The notes below the pieces were generated by a model that saw only the letters and a program-made list of their open reading frames with translations, was not told the DNA's origin and made no database searches. Shown here one piece after another: positions 22,319-34,216 of a DNA stretch of 64,000 bases. The stretch lies in the NCBI GenBank assembly GCA_015143295.1, contig CM026562.1, positions 3,572,639 through 3,636,638 on the forward strand, written 5' to 3'. This stretch comes from Tetracentron sinense (Eukaryota > Streptophyta > Magnoliopsida > Trochodendrales > Trochodendraceae). Each line of letters opens with the position of its first letter. Position 1 is the first letter of the stretch. The position numbers and the translations under genes are program-made.

Positions 22319-25300
22319 ATGGCGAAAGTCGCCGAAGATACAGAGAAGGAAACATGGGGAACATGGGAAGAGCTCTTGCTAACATGCGCCGTTAGGCGCC
22401 ACGGGACCAAGAGCTGGGACTCGGTCGCCATGGAAATACAGAACCGAAGCTCTTCTCTAAACCTTTTAACTGCTCAGAACTGTGAACAGAAATATCATGA
22501 TCTAAAATGCCGATTTATGGAAAAAGATGATAAAATCGACGATAGAGAAGAGGAATCTGAAACCGAAGATAGGATTGATAGGATTCCGTGGCTCGATGAG
22601 TTGAGAAAACTACGGGTCGCAGAGCTTAGACGCGAGGTTCAACAATACGATGTTTCGATCGTGTAAATCTCCGTTGTTTGATGTTTATTTATGTTCTTCA
22701 GTTTTTTTTTTTTGAAGATCTAAATTTAAAAATTGAGCTTTTCTTTGCAGTTCGGATGCGTAAGACAAGGATCTGTAGGTTTGCTGACATCTGAGAGCTT
22801 TTGATCTGTTTTAATGTACAGGTCTCTGCAACTGAAGGTGAACAGATTGAAAGAACAACGTGAGCATAGTCTGAGAGAGGAAAACAGCGACGAAAAACCA
22901 GATCTGGAGAAAGATTCTAACGGCAAGTACGATAAAAAGGAGGTAGATGAGGAACAGGATAAATCCTCTCCGGCAAGTGTTACCGGAAACTCTGTTCCCG
23001 GCGAAGTATCCGATCGTGAAAACCAGTCGTTCAACGAATCAAATTCGACGGAACCGAAAGGTGAAAATCGGAAGACCAGCAAACCGGAACCGCTCGAAAT
23101 CACCACCATAAAACCGGATCCGGTTTCCGAAGAATCAAAACCGGCTTACGAGGGTTCTTTTAACGGTAGTTCGGATACCATAGTGAAAGGTGGAGAAGAG
23201 GAAGAGATGAAGGATAGCAGTGATGTGCAGAGCTCGGCTAACTTATCAAAAAAGAAACGCCGGATGAAGGTGATTTCCGGTAGCAGCGGAGAGGAGCCGG
23301 AGACTGATGAAGTTTCTCCCGCCATCAAACGGATCTCTGTTAAATCACAGCCATTGATTTCTTTCCTCGAGATTATCTGGTCGCACAAATACGGTTCCTT
23401 ATTCCATCGCCGTCTCGAAAGCCAGGTAAATATATTTATTTTCTAAATAACTAACACATATAAAAAATAAAAAATAAAAACTTTAATTGGGCACATAGCT
23501 ACAGTCTATCCTCGACTAATCAGCACCGTTACATTTGATGGGGACCACTCAAAATTGCAATCACCAATGTTTGGTGACAAATCATCGGTTTGGGCGCACT
23601 GTCTATGGGACGGGCCCATAGAAGATTTTTTAATAACCGCACTTTAAGTAGAGAATTAAAAGTTATTAATCTCTCTAAATTGATGTGATTTTATAAGTAG
23701 TTTTTTACATAATCTTGTTTGTTGTTTCAGGTTATCGTAATTTATTTATTTTGGGTTGGGGGTGCTTTTCGATCATTTTTTAATTAGAATTAATTTTGAA
23801 TAATTCTATTATTATTATTTTGAGTGTAATTTTGAGGTGGACCCCACTTCCAAGGGAAAGGAATGTGATATTTTTGTAATTATGAAAAAAAATGAGAGTA
23901 AATATTTAAATAACTATCTTCATAATTACAAGATTACCACTGACATTGTAAAAAGACTTTACTACTGAGACACCGATAGGGCCAAGACCATTGAAATCAT
24001 GCACTTGGAGCATGATCTCGACCGTAAGGGGGGTCTTAGAAGCTTTATCCTTTGTAAAAAGGGTATTTTCGCTATTAATTCGGTTCTCAACCCGACCCTC
24101 AAAAACCTGTAAATAAAAGTTTTTTATTTATAAAGTTCAAATGCCCATGTTGGCTCAAAAAAATCTAGTCCCGCTAATATAAGGGCAAGGTTTGGACCAA
24201 TGTTACCTGGTTCGCTTTGTTCGCATTCGGGTTCGTAGTTCGCCACACTACATTGAACCCATTCGTTAAGAGTAGGATGAGATAATTCGTTTTTTGGTTC
24301 GTTTAGATTATTGAACCCGATTCGTTAAGGGTAGGATGAGATAATTCGTTTTTCGGTTTGTTTAGATTCTTTAGTTTGATTTGCTACTTAAGCATGGGAA
24401 ACAAAAATATATATTATGTAAACAATATATTACAAATACTTATTTAAAAAATAATAATAAAAAATATCTTTTTATAAACGATTTGTGAACTCAAAGTATT
24501 AATTTACCGAACCTAATAACAAATATCAGTGAATTTGAATAAAAAATTAAATAAACTAAGATTGTTTTAAAACCACTATGTGGTTCGTTCAATTTCACGA
24601 ATCAGAGCGAACCGAACCATAAGCCAGTGCTGGTTCGCTTGGTTCGCGGTTCACTATAGCATGTAGACTGTAGTGAACTTGGTAACCCTGGTTTGGACAA
24701 CTCCCCCTAAGCCCAAGTCCTAATTTTAAGTTTATTCGTCTTTTGACCCTGTGAGGTTTGGGTTGGGCTTAAGCTGAACCATTACGACTGAAGGCTGTGC
24801 CTAGATAGACCTGGTCCGGCCCATTGACAGGCCTAGCCATAAGGCAGAATCGCTTGGTATTTTTATTTTTTTCAGTGTATTTCAGTTTTTTTGTTTAATT
24901 TTTAATTTAAAGAAATCATATTTTAGCTTTTTAGGGGTCTAGATCTAGTGTATCAGGACAGTCAACCATTCCATACCTTACACGTTGCCCACGTGGAAGA
25001 GCGTGTGACCCATGGTTGTCTTTCAGCCGTCAGATCTATGGTATTCTTCTGATGATAGATCTATTAAATAGATGGCTGTGATGAGCTCTGTAGTCCACGT
25101 CCTACCTCTTCCGGTAAAAGCGTACTCTTCCCACATTATTCTTCAAAATTTCCATGGTCTGTACATATCTTGTGCAATGCTATTCAAACTCACTTTCTTT
25201 ACACTTTCTTTATAAGGCGTATGTGTGAGGCCCACCACTTGATTTGTATCTGATAGCCTAAAGCTGAGTGGATAATCATAAAAACATATTTTCAATTGGT

Positions 25301-28300
25301 GGGTTCTATCATCCTGACCATGATCCACGTTGACGTTTTCATGTAGGCCTCGGATTCTCTCTGATAGATGCCAGAAAAGTGGTATCGGTTACTACACATT
25401 ATGCGACATTTGGTGATTAAAAAAAAAAGGAAAAATCATTTTATTTTCTCTCATGATTTTGACTTCTCTCCCACTTGATATCTCTCTCCCTTTGTTTTTT
25501 ACCACTTTATGGCCACATTTGTCCTGCTTCTTGGAATGATGCATTGACCCATTTCATGACAAGTGGAATTACATGGAATGATTGTCGATTTTCCTTTGGG
25601 TTGATTTGATTGCTATTTGCCATTAATTCCATTAATCTAGTAGTTGATCCGCTTTACTCCTTGGATTAACCTTCACACAACTTCGATTTTAGAGTAAAGT
25701 AGGAGGGAATGACTATTTGGTATACCTTTATTTTATCTTAGCTTGAATATGCTTGAACTTGATTCGAGCTTGAATGTTCAGACTTGATTGGTTTCTGTTT
25801 GAACACAAACTTGATTCAAGCTGATACGAGTTTATGTTTGCTCAAGCTTGATTGGTTTCTGTTCGAACTCAAACTTGATTCAAGCCAATACGAGTTTATG
25901 TTTGCTCAAGCTTGATTCACTGCATTTTTAATTTAATTTTACATGATTTTAATAAAAATATTTATTATCAAATTACAATACAATAAGTTTTTTTTGGTGG
26001 TCTATCAGTCGACATAATAGTGAGTTATGATTTTTGTTCTTAATTTTTTAACATATCTGCGTTGTTATTATTTCTTTAATTTAATCAATATAAATATTAA
26101 AAAAAATTATAAGTTCTGAGAGCTTAGCTCGAAGGAGTGGAGCTGTTTTAAGTCTTATTGTTAATACTAATTGATCATTTTAACTGTAATGTTAATACTA
26201 ATTTAATTGGTTTTCACAAAAAATTTATGAATGCCGTGACAAATGGCCTTAGGAAATCTGATGCTTCAAATTGAACCCTTTAAAATAAGAGATTAACTAT
26301 GAACAGGAGCAACGATTGAAGAGTTAACCTAACCAACCCAAAAATATGCCTTGAGATTGGTATTTTAGAAATTATAGGAAAAAGTTTTAGATAATAGAAA
26401 TACCTACATTTATATTGTAATTTTCAAACTACCTATGTCAGAAGACATCTTTTTGGTTGCTCCAATTGTCCCTTCAACTATATTCATAGTTAATCTCTTA
26501 AATTAAGGGGAATGTCATTTTCACTTTCTTTCTCATCTAGTTTCTCTTGTTTGATCAAGAAAACAAAAAAAATATTAAGTAAATTATATTAACCTTCCTT
26601 GAGATTTGGTGAAATTACAAAACCTCTCCTCTTGTATATGAAATTACACTGCCTCCGCTTTACTTCCCTTCTCAGTAACATATTCCTCCCTTTCGTTAGT
26701 CTACCAATCTTAATATATTTGATCGAACGGTCTATAAATATCCAATTAGAGATCGAATCACAACCAATCGCGATTGAATTCAGGAAAAGCTCAATCGCTC
26801 CCACAAGTCTATTAACCGTGGTTAAGATTTTCTAACCCTTAGTATTCAATGATTTAACCTTGGTTTTTTGAAAAATATTTATCTAGTTAAGAATTTTAAA
26901 CTCCAAGGGTAAACATTTTTTTCAAAAAACTAAGGTTAAATTATTAAACATTAAGGGTTAGATAATCTTAATCATGATTAATAGGGGTTAAAGGAGACAC
27001 GTGTTGACTTGTGGGAGCGATTGAACTCTCCCTGAATTCAATCGTGATTGGCTGTGATTCAATCTCATCCGATTAAGATGATTTTTTTGCCGAGTCTTCC
27101 TCAGGAGAATCGTCTTAACATCCATCCAATAGTCTGATTCTGGAACAACATGTCATGTGTTATGTTATTGGTGAGCCATGCTTATTAAAGTCTGATTCTC
27201 GAACAACATGTCATGTGTTACGTTATTGGTGAGTCATGCTCATTAAAGCCTTTAACGAGCGACCCCTAATAACATGACACTTGACAGATCGTTTCAAAAT
27301 CCGACCGTTGGATGTTAAGATGGGTCTCTTGAAGGACATATGGCAAAAAAATAGTTTTTTTCCCACAAGAGAGCGAGTCAGCTCCCTGCATATTACTCCC
27401 CTTGGGTAAGACTTAAGAGACGCACGCTTCGGGGTTAGATATGTTCATTTGTAAAGGATTTATGATCGTCTCTGGTTATAGCAAAAGACGATCTTTATGG
27501 TTGTAATGTTAGCATGTTATGTGTTGAGAATAACTAAATTTTGTAATATTTTAATTGTTTCTTCTATTTTCTTGAATCAATTACTTTCAAATTTGGTAGA
27601 ATTATGGGACATGGCATGCTAGTATTGCTCCCCTATAAGATTTCAGGTGGGCTTCACTTGAAATCCTGATCTCTTAGAGCATGGTCTCAGTGATCTCGGC
27701 CCTATAAGGGTCTCAGAAGCTTTATCCATTAGATTAGGACTTTGCTACTGAGACCCTCTCAGGGCCGAGACCATGCTCTAAGAGAGCAGGATTTCAGGTG
27801 GAGCCCACCATGTGAAATGGGCCAACGTGAAATCATACTCTCTTAGAGCATGGTCTCGGCCCTTAGGAGGATCTCGGTAGCGAAGTCCTAATCTAATAAA
27901 ATAAAGCTTTTGAGACCCCCTTGGGGCCGAGACCACGGAGAAGAAATGACCCGAAATCACATGCTCTTAAGTGGCATGGTCTCGGCCCTAAGGGGGTCTC
28001 AGTTGGAGAGTCCAATCTCATATCAACCCTGTACACAAAAACCACGAGAAACTGCCTGACAAATACTGAGAAGAAAAGGTTGTTTTTTTCTTTTTTGGGC
28101 TATGCAGGAAACCGTCCATTACAGGAACTTAATCCGGCAACACATTGATCTTGAAACTGTGCGGACGAGAATGGAAGAGGGTCGCTATTTAGGTTGCACC
28201 CGCAAATTCTTCCGAGACATGTTGCTTCTCTTCAACAATGCCATCGTTTTCTTCCCCCAAAACTCAGACGAACTCATTGCCGCCACGGAGCTTCGAGAGC

Positions 28301-29100
28301 TTGTTTCCAAGGAGTTGGCTACCAGAACTCAAAATCTAGATCCTTCGCCCGAAGAACCACCACCTCCGAAACCCGAAGCTTTGCATGTAAAGCCAAAGAT
28401 TTCTGTTCCTATGATTGCTTGTCGGAAGCGTAGCTCAGTCTCCGCGAAGGAGTCGTCTTCAGGGGTAGAGAGAAAAGAAGAGCAAAGACCACGTGATATG
28501 GAGGAGAAACCAGTTCTCGGTAGGAAGAAACCTGATAATCCTTCTGCTAATGTGGAGGAAAAAAGCATCACAAAGAAGAGGACCAGAGAGAGATCGTCGT
28601 TAGGCGTGAGAAGCTCAAGAACAAGTAGCAAGAGCCGTAGTAACAAGAATCCCATCGTGAAATCCAGTCCCAGCTCGAACGCTGAGAAGAATCTGGACCC
28701 TACTAAAACGGATAAGGAGAAGAAGAAGAAGAATAACACGAGTGCCATTGCCAAGAAGCGAAGCGCAGCAAAGTTCTTGACTAGGATGAAACGGAATTCT
28801 CCGCCAAACGGAACGCTGTTAGAAACATTGAAGAGGTCCGTAAATAATTCGAACAATGGAAAAGGTGGTGGGGGAAGAGGAGCGGAGCAGAAGAGAGGCG
28901 GCAGTGGACGGAAAGACCAGGTTTCCCGGAAAAGTTCCGCCGGAAAACAAGTGCGCGGGCAGAGCAGTCCGGCAAAGAGGAGCGTTGGACGGCCACCAAA
29001 GAAAACGGCGGCGCCGTCAGCTCCGGCTAAGCGTGTAAGGGAGACGGCTGAAACGGAGATATTGGCTACAAGGCAGCCAAGGAAACGATCAAGGAGGTGA
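22319..29100 (+). CDS. SANT/MYB-like and bromodomain nuclear protein (three exons)
   Basis: Acetyl-lysine reader of the plant 'DNA-binding bromodomain-containing protein' family. Exons are 22319-22662, 22822-23425 and 28108-29100, with GT-AG introns; the joined frame is 646 residues. Residues 12-60 form a SANT/MYB-like fold (TWGTWEELLLTCAVRRHGT..W.SVA). A coiled-coil-like stretch lies around 105-140 (SLQLKVNRLKEQREHSL), then an acidic, Ser-rich linker. The bromodomain spans about 285-385; exon 2 gives PLISFLEIIWSHKYGSLF and exon 3 gives RQHIDLETVRTRMEEG and LLLFNNAIVFF, whose FNNA includes the acetyl-lysine-binding Asn. The tail is Lys/Arg-rich with an AT-hook-like VGRPPKK. The layout recalls BRD8 of NuA4/TIP60; a role in such a complex is inference. 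ATG in context ATCATGGCG. Confidence 0.92.
22663..22821 (+). other. bromodomain gene intron 1
   Basis: A 159-bp intron, GTAAAT..ACAG, interrupting a Val codon (ATC GT / G TCT). Reading through it instead gives a stop right after SIV, so splicing is needed to reach the coiled coil. Confidence 0.85.
23940..24062. mobile_element. short GAGCATGGTCTCGG-family foldback MITE, diverged copy
   Basis: TTTACTACTGAGACACCGAT then GGAGCATGATCTCGACCGTA then GGGGTCTTAGAAGCTTTATC match the copies at 27645-28000, with more differences. Confidence 0.55.
24198..24690. mobile_element. hAT-type non-autonomous element with 8-bp target duplication GTTTGGAC
   Basis: Left end CAATGTTACCTGGTTCGC, right end GAACTTGGTAACCCTG. 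Flanks 24190-24197 and 24691-24698 are both GTTTGGAC. The interior has a roughly 62-bp duplication (ATTCGTTAAG.GTAGGATGAG) at 24260-24370. It lies within intron 2 of the bromodomain gene. Confidence 0.88.
25783..25918. repeat. tandem repeat, 64-bp period, two copies
   Basis: CTTGATTGGTTTCTGTT(T/C)G then TACGAGTTTATGTTTGCTCA occurs at 25783 and 25847; a third copy begins at 25911 and breaks off. Confidence 0.85.
26737..27076. mobile_element. large foldback MITE in intron 2
   Basis: Arms of about 150 bp. The left arm has GAATCACAACCAATCGCGAT and GCTCCCACAAGT; the inverted right arm has ACTTGTGGGAGCGATTGA and CAATCGTGATTGGCTGTGAT. The inner parts carry the GGTTAAGATT...CTTGGTTTTTTG signature of the window-wide family. 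Confidence 0.8.
27079..27357. mobile_element. foldback element with internal tandem repeat
   Basis: The arms TTTTTTTGCCGAGTCTTCCT and CTTAACATCCATCCAA are mirrored by TTGGATGTTAAGATGGGTCT and GACATATGGCAAAAAAATAG. In between, TCTGATTCT(G/C)GAACAACATG starts two tandem units of about 60 bp. Confidence 0.7.
27640..28015. mobile_element. cluster of GAGCATGGTCTCGG-family foldback MITEs
   Basis: Three adjacent units. The best is 27645-27810, with arms TGAAATCCTGATCTCTTAGA + GCATGGTCTC and GAGACCATGCTCTAAGAGAG + CAGGATTTCA around a GCTTTATCC.TTAGATTAGG centre. The second is about 27838-27940 and the third, partial, about 27960-28015. The cluster ends just before the acceptor of exon 3. Confidence 0.8.
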
Positions 29101-29417
29101 TGGTAGATTCTGTAAATTATGTAGCGATTTAGGTGTATTTTGTATCAATCTTTTTTAACAGGTCCATTTTGTGTGTGCGAGATGGCACCCAATTCTGTTC
29201 TGTTCTTGTGTGCTCTCACTAATTAGAGGACATTTCGCAATAGTAGAAGGTCCAATTCATCTAAGGTGGCGTTTATTAACACTAAGTAAAAGAAGTTCTT
29301 ATTTGAAAATTATTCTTATTTGAATTTTAGAATGTTAAGTTAAAGGTTAATTGCATGTCTACATTTTAGAGATTTTAAAGGTAAAATCATCTCCTTTAAA
29401 AGTAGCTTTATACCTAT
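29101..29417 (+). other. presumed 3' UTR and downstream spacer of the bromodomain gene
   Basis: U-rich sequence after the TGA (TGTAAATTATGTAG, then ATTTTGTATCAATC). There is no exact AATAAA in the first 100 bp. Nothing else was recognised before the MITE at 29418. Confidence 0.4.
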
Positions 29418-29682
29418 CTTTTTTGCCAAAACCGGTTATGCTCCTGAGGTATCAACATGTCTCTTTTGACACCTCTTAACTATGATTAAGATTTACTCAC
29501 CTTGGTTATTAGAAATAGAAATAAATTTTTTTTGTTAACGAGGTAAAATTTACCATCTTTTACGGTTAATTTTTTTTAAAAAAAACCAAAGAAGATAGGT
29601 GGGTGAACTATAGAGATAGATGAATCTTAACCAGTTAAGGGTTGTAAAAAGGGACACGTTGCGTAACCGGTTTTGCCAAAAA
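29418..29682. mobile_element. foldback MITE with GCCAAAACCGGTTATG arms
   Basis: Left arm TTTTTGCCAAAACCGGTTAT, right arm GCGTAACCGGTTTTGCCAAA. Inner inverted parts are CATGTCTCTTTTGACACC..TTAACTATGATTAAGATT and GATGAATCTTAACC..GGGACACGT of the window-wide family. Confidence 0.75.
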
Positions 29683-29960
29683 TACGGTTACAACTGGTGC
29701 AGAATACGAGTAGACTAACATACCAATCTAATGTACGTGGCCCTTTTTGTAGGGAAAACACAATCTTACAAACACTAGTGTCAACCGCTGACTTTTAGAT
29801 TCCCTCTAGTTAAATGTGCCGGGGTTAGACCAACCCATTCGAAATTCAAAAAAAAAAAAAAAACTCAAACCCAGCCCATTGATAAGGATTTTAGGGAGGC
29901 CTTATGAAGCTTGGCTCGAGCACAATTCCCTTCCCTTTATTAAGTACGTCTCTTAATCTT

Positions 29961-30240
29961 TCTTTACTATTATAATGTGAGAGGCTGGCGTATGATTTTT
30001 CTAAAATTCCTAAACTACCCTCATATAACACAAAACTTTGATTTAATGTTTTATTTTAATTCTCAAACTATCCCTTGTTCCTCTATTTAAAGAATAGAAT
30101 CACAACCAATCACGAATGAACTCGAGGTGAGTTCAATTCAATCGCACCATCGGGTTAACACATGTCCCTGTTAACTCCTATTAATTGTGGGAAGGAGCCT
30201 TCCCCTCGCTCTCACGTGCATCGCACGGGCCACCCGTTAG
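29961..30240 (+). mobile_element. small non-autonomous Helitron
   Basis: 5' end TCTTTACTATTATAATGTGA; 3' end CACGTGCATCGCACGGGCCA then CCCGTTAG before a T. The hairpin GTGCATCGCAC sits about 13 bp from the 3' end and the terminal CTRR is read as TTAG, one base off. Length 280 bp. The interior includes a partial arm of the AATCGCACC/AACACATGTCCC foldback repeat. Confidence 0.55.
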
Positions 30241-30590
30241 TCTATATTAAGTACAATTAAAATTTACTATTTCTTAGAAAAAATATTAACCCTAAGAGTT
30301 TAAATTTTTTAACTATTGTTATCTTTTTTTAAAAAATTTCCTAAAAACCAGAGTTAGAACTGAACTATCACTTGCTAATTCAGTCACTTTAGGAGAGATT
30401 TTAATGGGGAAAGAACTAGCATACTATATCAAACATATAACAGATAGAATTGAATGAAATAAGTAACCTCTCAATTTAAAACAACTAAAGTATATATACG
30501 GTTAAAAAGTTATTATTGGACTTTAAAAAGGGTTTTACATTTTTTTTGAAACATTGGATTTGAATCATAAGGTGTGGAGTATGTTAAAAC

Positions 30591-31630
30591 CAGTGTTTTA
30601 AAAGGCATGTGAGGCTTACGCCTCGAGACTCACCTCAGGGCAAGACTTAAGGAAATTTCTTGAGACTCAACTGTGAGGCTTAAACCCTATGAGGCTCACA
30701 CGAGGCACACGCCTCACGTATTGAAACTCGCTTTATATCCATAACGTACACCTCATACATTAACTAAAATTAGGGTTCTAGCTACAACTGAGACTTAAAT
30801 ATCATTTATTTTTAAATTTATTATTTATTTCAACTAATAACAAATAACACTTTATTTATTTCAGATAAGACATTGAAAATGATGATGGTGATATTGGTTT
30901 CAATTCACACTTAATTTATTATGTTCAACGTATTTAGGCTTTTAAAATTCTTTGAGTTTAATTTACACTATATCCCTAGTAGATATTGCAAAAATTTGAA
31001 ATCACTGGCCTACAATATAATTCATTACTTATTTGCATGGGTCCGTTTCATATCTTACCCCCGTGTTCTCATGTTCCTTTTAACACCCCTTTAACCCTAG
31101 TTAAGCGTAACTAAATTAAAACTAAGATTTTGTTGTTTTTTTTTTGAATAACCATGGTTGGATTGCTTAATCATAGGGTGAGTGAATCTTAACCGCATTA
31201 GGTGAGTATTTAAAATTGGGGCATGGACCAATGAGTACCGGCCATTCTGTTATAAAATAGGAACCCTGGGTATGTTAACTATTTTCCATATAAAAATGAA
31301 AAAAAAGTAAATTTAAATTTCAGCATTTGCTTGCATTTTTTATCTTTTTTTTTATTTTTTATAGTTAAACAATCTATATAGTGTTTTCTATGTGTACGCG
31401 TGCACCCACAAGCTTACACACAATGTACACGAATACAAATATATATATATACTATAACCTTTCATTAAATTTTTGAATCTTTTTATCATTTTTCCTATAT
31501 TTTATTTATTTGTTAAAATGAGAGAGCATGAAGCTTCTTGTGAGACTTAAGCCTCATGCCTCAAGGCTTACACCTCACTCATCTTGAGGTCCTAACGCCT
31601 CACCTCACGCCTTCACGTTTTAAAACACTG
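30591..31630. mobile_element. hAT-type element with perfect 8-bp target duplication GTTAAAAC
   Basis: Left end CAGTGTTTTAAAAGGCATGT, right end CCTTCACGTTTTAAAACACTG. Both ends continue into inverted GTGAGGC..GCCTC sequence. Flanks 30583-30590 and 31631-31638 are GTTAAAAC. There is no transposase, so it is non-autonomous (1,040 bp). A GGTTAAG-family MITE is nested at about 31060-31255. A truncated relative lies at 55788..56015. Confidence 0.92.
31060..31255. mobile_element. GGTTAAG-family MITE nested in the hAT element
   Basis: Left part CATGTTCCTTTTAACACCCC then AACCCTAGTTAAGC; right part AACCATGGTTGGATTGC, GGGTGAGTGAATCTTAACCG and GGGGCATGGACCAATGAGTA. The arms are diverged. Confidence 0.55.
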
Positions 31631-31638
31631 GTTAAAAC

Positions 31639-32684
31639 TTAAAAATTGTCTATAATGAATTTATTTCACTTGCTTTCATCTCTCAATTAAAAGCAAGTAA
31701 CCTGAAACTTAAGCAGTTAAAAAACAATGATTGGATTCGTTGAAGGATGTAACCTATTTTTATAGCATCAAATTCAAGATATATGATGCACAGAATATTC
31801 AAGTTACTTATAGTGAATCTCTTTTACTAGCCATCTATTAACTGGAAAGTGTGCAACCATAAAACCACATGAAACTTCAGGCCATGTTTGGCTCAGATTC
31901 TTTTATCCAGAATCAATTGTGATAAGAATTGATTATGTAAAAATCAATTGTCAAATAAGTACTATTGCATTTAATATTATTTGGTTTGGTTAAAACTCTG
32001 TACAGAAATGATTTCAGACAGAAAAACAATAAGTTTCTTATTTTGCATCTACCTAAAATAGACTACAATATAATTTTTAAAGTATATAGTACACACAATG
32101 TATTATTCTCCACTGTTATTATAAGATATCCACATTGCATTCATTAATAGTTTCCCAATGCCCACACCTCTTGTCATTGTTGGGATGCATTTGATGCAAT
32201 ATCATCATGCTCAATAACGATTATAAGAGATATCTAAAAATATCATTCCAAATAAGAATGGTATGAAATTTCCATGAAGTCCACAAATATTATTCAATTG
32301 CTTTGTAAGGATGGTTTCACTAGTAAAAATTTTTTTTTTTTTTTCAAGACAATATCTTTTAATGAGGAATCATATTTCATAATCCAACATAGTGGTATTA
32401 GGTACTTTTTAAAATAAGAAACACTAAAATCAATTTTTCCCTCTCAAAATCATCCTCCCTCCCGATTTGAAGTAATGTGATTTTTCAAATATCAATTATA
32501 ATAAAATAGATTTTTTTAGTGAACCAAACGGGATTCTCAAGTCCAAAATTGCTTAGAATCGATTTTAAGTGATTAAATCGAGGAAAAAAATCCATTACAA
32601 ACGCCCCCTTATATAGAGGGACCGCTCATTAAAAGCTTTAATGAGCATGACTCATTAGTATCCTTCCCTATATATATATATATA
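31639..32684. other. AT-rich spacer
   Basis: No gene supported. A T14 run (32330-32343) and a TATATATATATATA tract just before the Helitron at 32685 are the only features. The open frame at 31965 has no family resemblance. Confidence 0.5.
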
Positions 32685-32695
32685 CTAGCAAACAC

Positions 32696-32712
32696 CCCGT
32701 GCGATGCACGGG
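32696..32712 (-). other. Helitron 1 3'-terminal hairpin
   Basis: CCCGTGCGATGCACGGG forms a perfect 7-bp stem with a 3-nt loop, 7 nt from the terminal CTAG. Confidence 0.9.
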
Positions 32713-33819
32713 ACATTAAAAATTTTCTTTAACAAAATAGAAGAAGAGAAAAATGAATAAAATAGCATTAAATATATGATATGTTTATTTGCGAGGATTA
32801 CATTAATTATTTTCATACAATTTTTTACAAAAAATTCTCTATTGAATATAAAATTGTAGATTCTTTTATTGAAACTTAATAGCTATATAATCCCTACCAC
32901 AACACTTACACACCCAAATTTACAGAAAAGAGGAGGGAGGGGTTTGACATTTTCCTATGGATTAGATCAAAAAAGAAAAAAAAAATACTCAAATTAATAT
33001 AAGTCAGGTTGATAATGGGCTTTGAAGAGGATAATGTTACTCAATTCTTGATTGATAATGGCTTTCACAAAAAGTACTAAACAATTTCCATATGAAAAAT
33101 GCAATATTATATATCAAAACACTAAAATTAATTCTAATTTGCAAGACCCAAACCTTCATAGGAAGAAGAGAGGAGCTTGTTTTGCTATGGGTCTAAGAAT
33201 GTAAAAGGGAGATGAGAAAACTCTTAGGCATGGTGGAATCCAACCTTTGCATTGCATAATACTCAATCTTAGACTTCTTTAGAGGTGGACAATTGTTTGA
33301 AACAATTATCATAGTTCCCACAATTTCACATATATTAGAAAATTAATCATAACTAAGAATCACATTTACATCTCTAGTTAGTCATATGGAGCAAAAAAAT
33401 ATAATAGAACAATATGGGTGAAATGAGAATCGGGCTTTTGAGTTCTTCAGTGATGGAAGGATGGTTTTGTTTTCAATGGTGTATTTTACCTCTCTTCATC
33501 ACAAAAGCGAACCTTCTATACCCAAATTTGTTGAACAAAATATTAACATACCCCTCCCCAATGGCCCAACCTGCTACTCCTCTACAAATGCATAAATAAG
33601 GATCCCAAAAGGAAGGAAAAACATAGAGGACCAAGCACACGATTATACCAATGGTAAGAAGACTCAAAGCTCAGGAGCAAGTATACCACCTGAAGGGCAC
33701 ATGAAACAGCTCTTTGGTGTCGTTGTTTGAAACTAAAACAACATGGATATGTCACCAATTAGTACGCCTATTTTTATATCTTATATTTTATAATTTCTCA
33801 AAAATTCATGAAAACTATT

Positions 33820-34027
33820 TCGATCACGATGGTGGGTGCATCTGTCCAACGGAGACTCCCGAGGATCAAGAAGTATTCTTCTCGAATGAATCTTGCCACT
33901 TCCAACCATCTTTGGCATGTGGAGTCCATGTCGATTTTGCCTTCCGGTGCTGGCAAGATCTCCCATTTGTACACTGTGATCCTTGGAGAAACTTTGCCTC
34001 TGAAGAGAATGTTCTCGTTCCTAAGTG
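33820..34027 (+). pseudogene. ACS: captured first-exon fragment resembling acetyl-CoA synthetase
   Basis: The frame reads NHLWHVESMSILPSGAGKIS then HLYTVILGE, which resembles the N-terminus of plant plastidic acetyl-CoA synthetase (acetate + CoA + ATP to acetyl-CoA), where HLRHVESM..LPSGAG and VILGE..ASEEN are typical. A one-base deletion near 34000 shifts the frame; the adjacent frame continues ASEENVLVP and then reaches AAGTGAGT, which looks like the original exon-1 donor. The fragment is on the strand opposite to its Helitron. It lacks all catalytic motifs, so it cannot encode an active enzyme. I recognise the family by motif memory; a search would settle it. Confidence 0.6.
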
Positions 34028-34216
34028 AGTAGTTCTCATGACAGACTCTTGCTTTGTTGCCTAGAAGTGAGAAGTCATAGCTCTTGTAGTCTTGTTTTTA
34101 CCAAGAAAATTGGAAAGAAAAGTGGATTTAATAGCCCAAAAAACGTGCTATTATGTGAATTTAATTGAAGTATGAAGACTTTTTTTTTTGTAATCTCAAC
34201 CTTTGGAATTGGAGTT

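Larger units (their letters stand above)
23426..28107 (+). other. bromodomain gene intron 2 (4,682 bp, transposon-filled)
   Basis: Donor CAG/GTAAAT and acceptor TATGCAG/GAA in phase 0, between the LESQ and ETVHYRNL codons, inside the bromodomain. It contains a hAT element, at least two large foldback elements, several short foldback MITEs and a 64-bp tandem repeat (listed separately). No coding sequence of its own was recognised. Confidence 0.85.

Noticed and set aside
22726..23109. 127-codon antisense open frame over exon 2
   Set aside because: A shadow of the acidic, Ser-rich coding exon with no family motifs.
28329..28856. 175-codon antisense open frame in the bromodomain gene
   Set aside because: It is a shadow of the Lys/Arg/Ser-rich coding strand; the hydrophobic Leu/Phe-rich product is what reverse reading of such codons yields.
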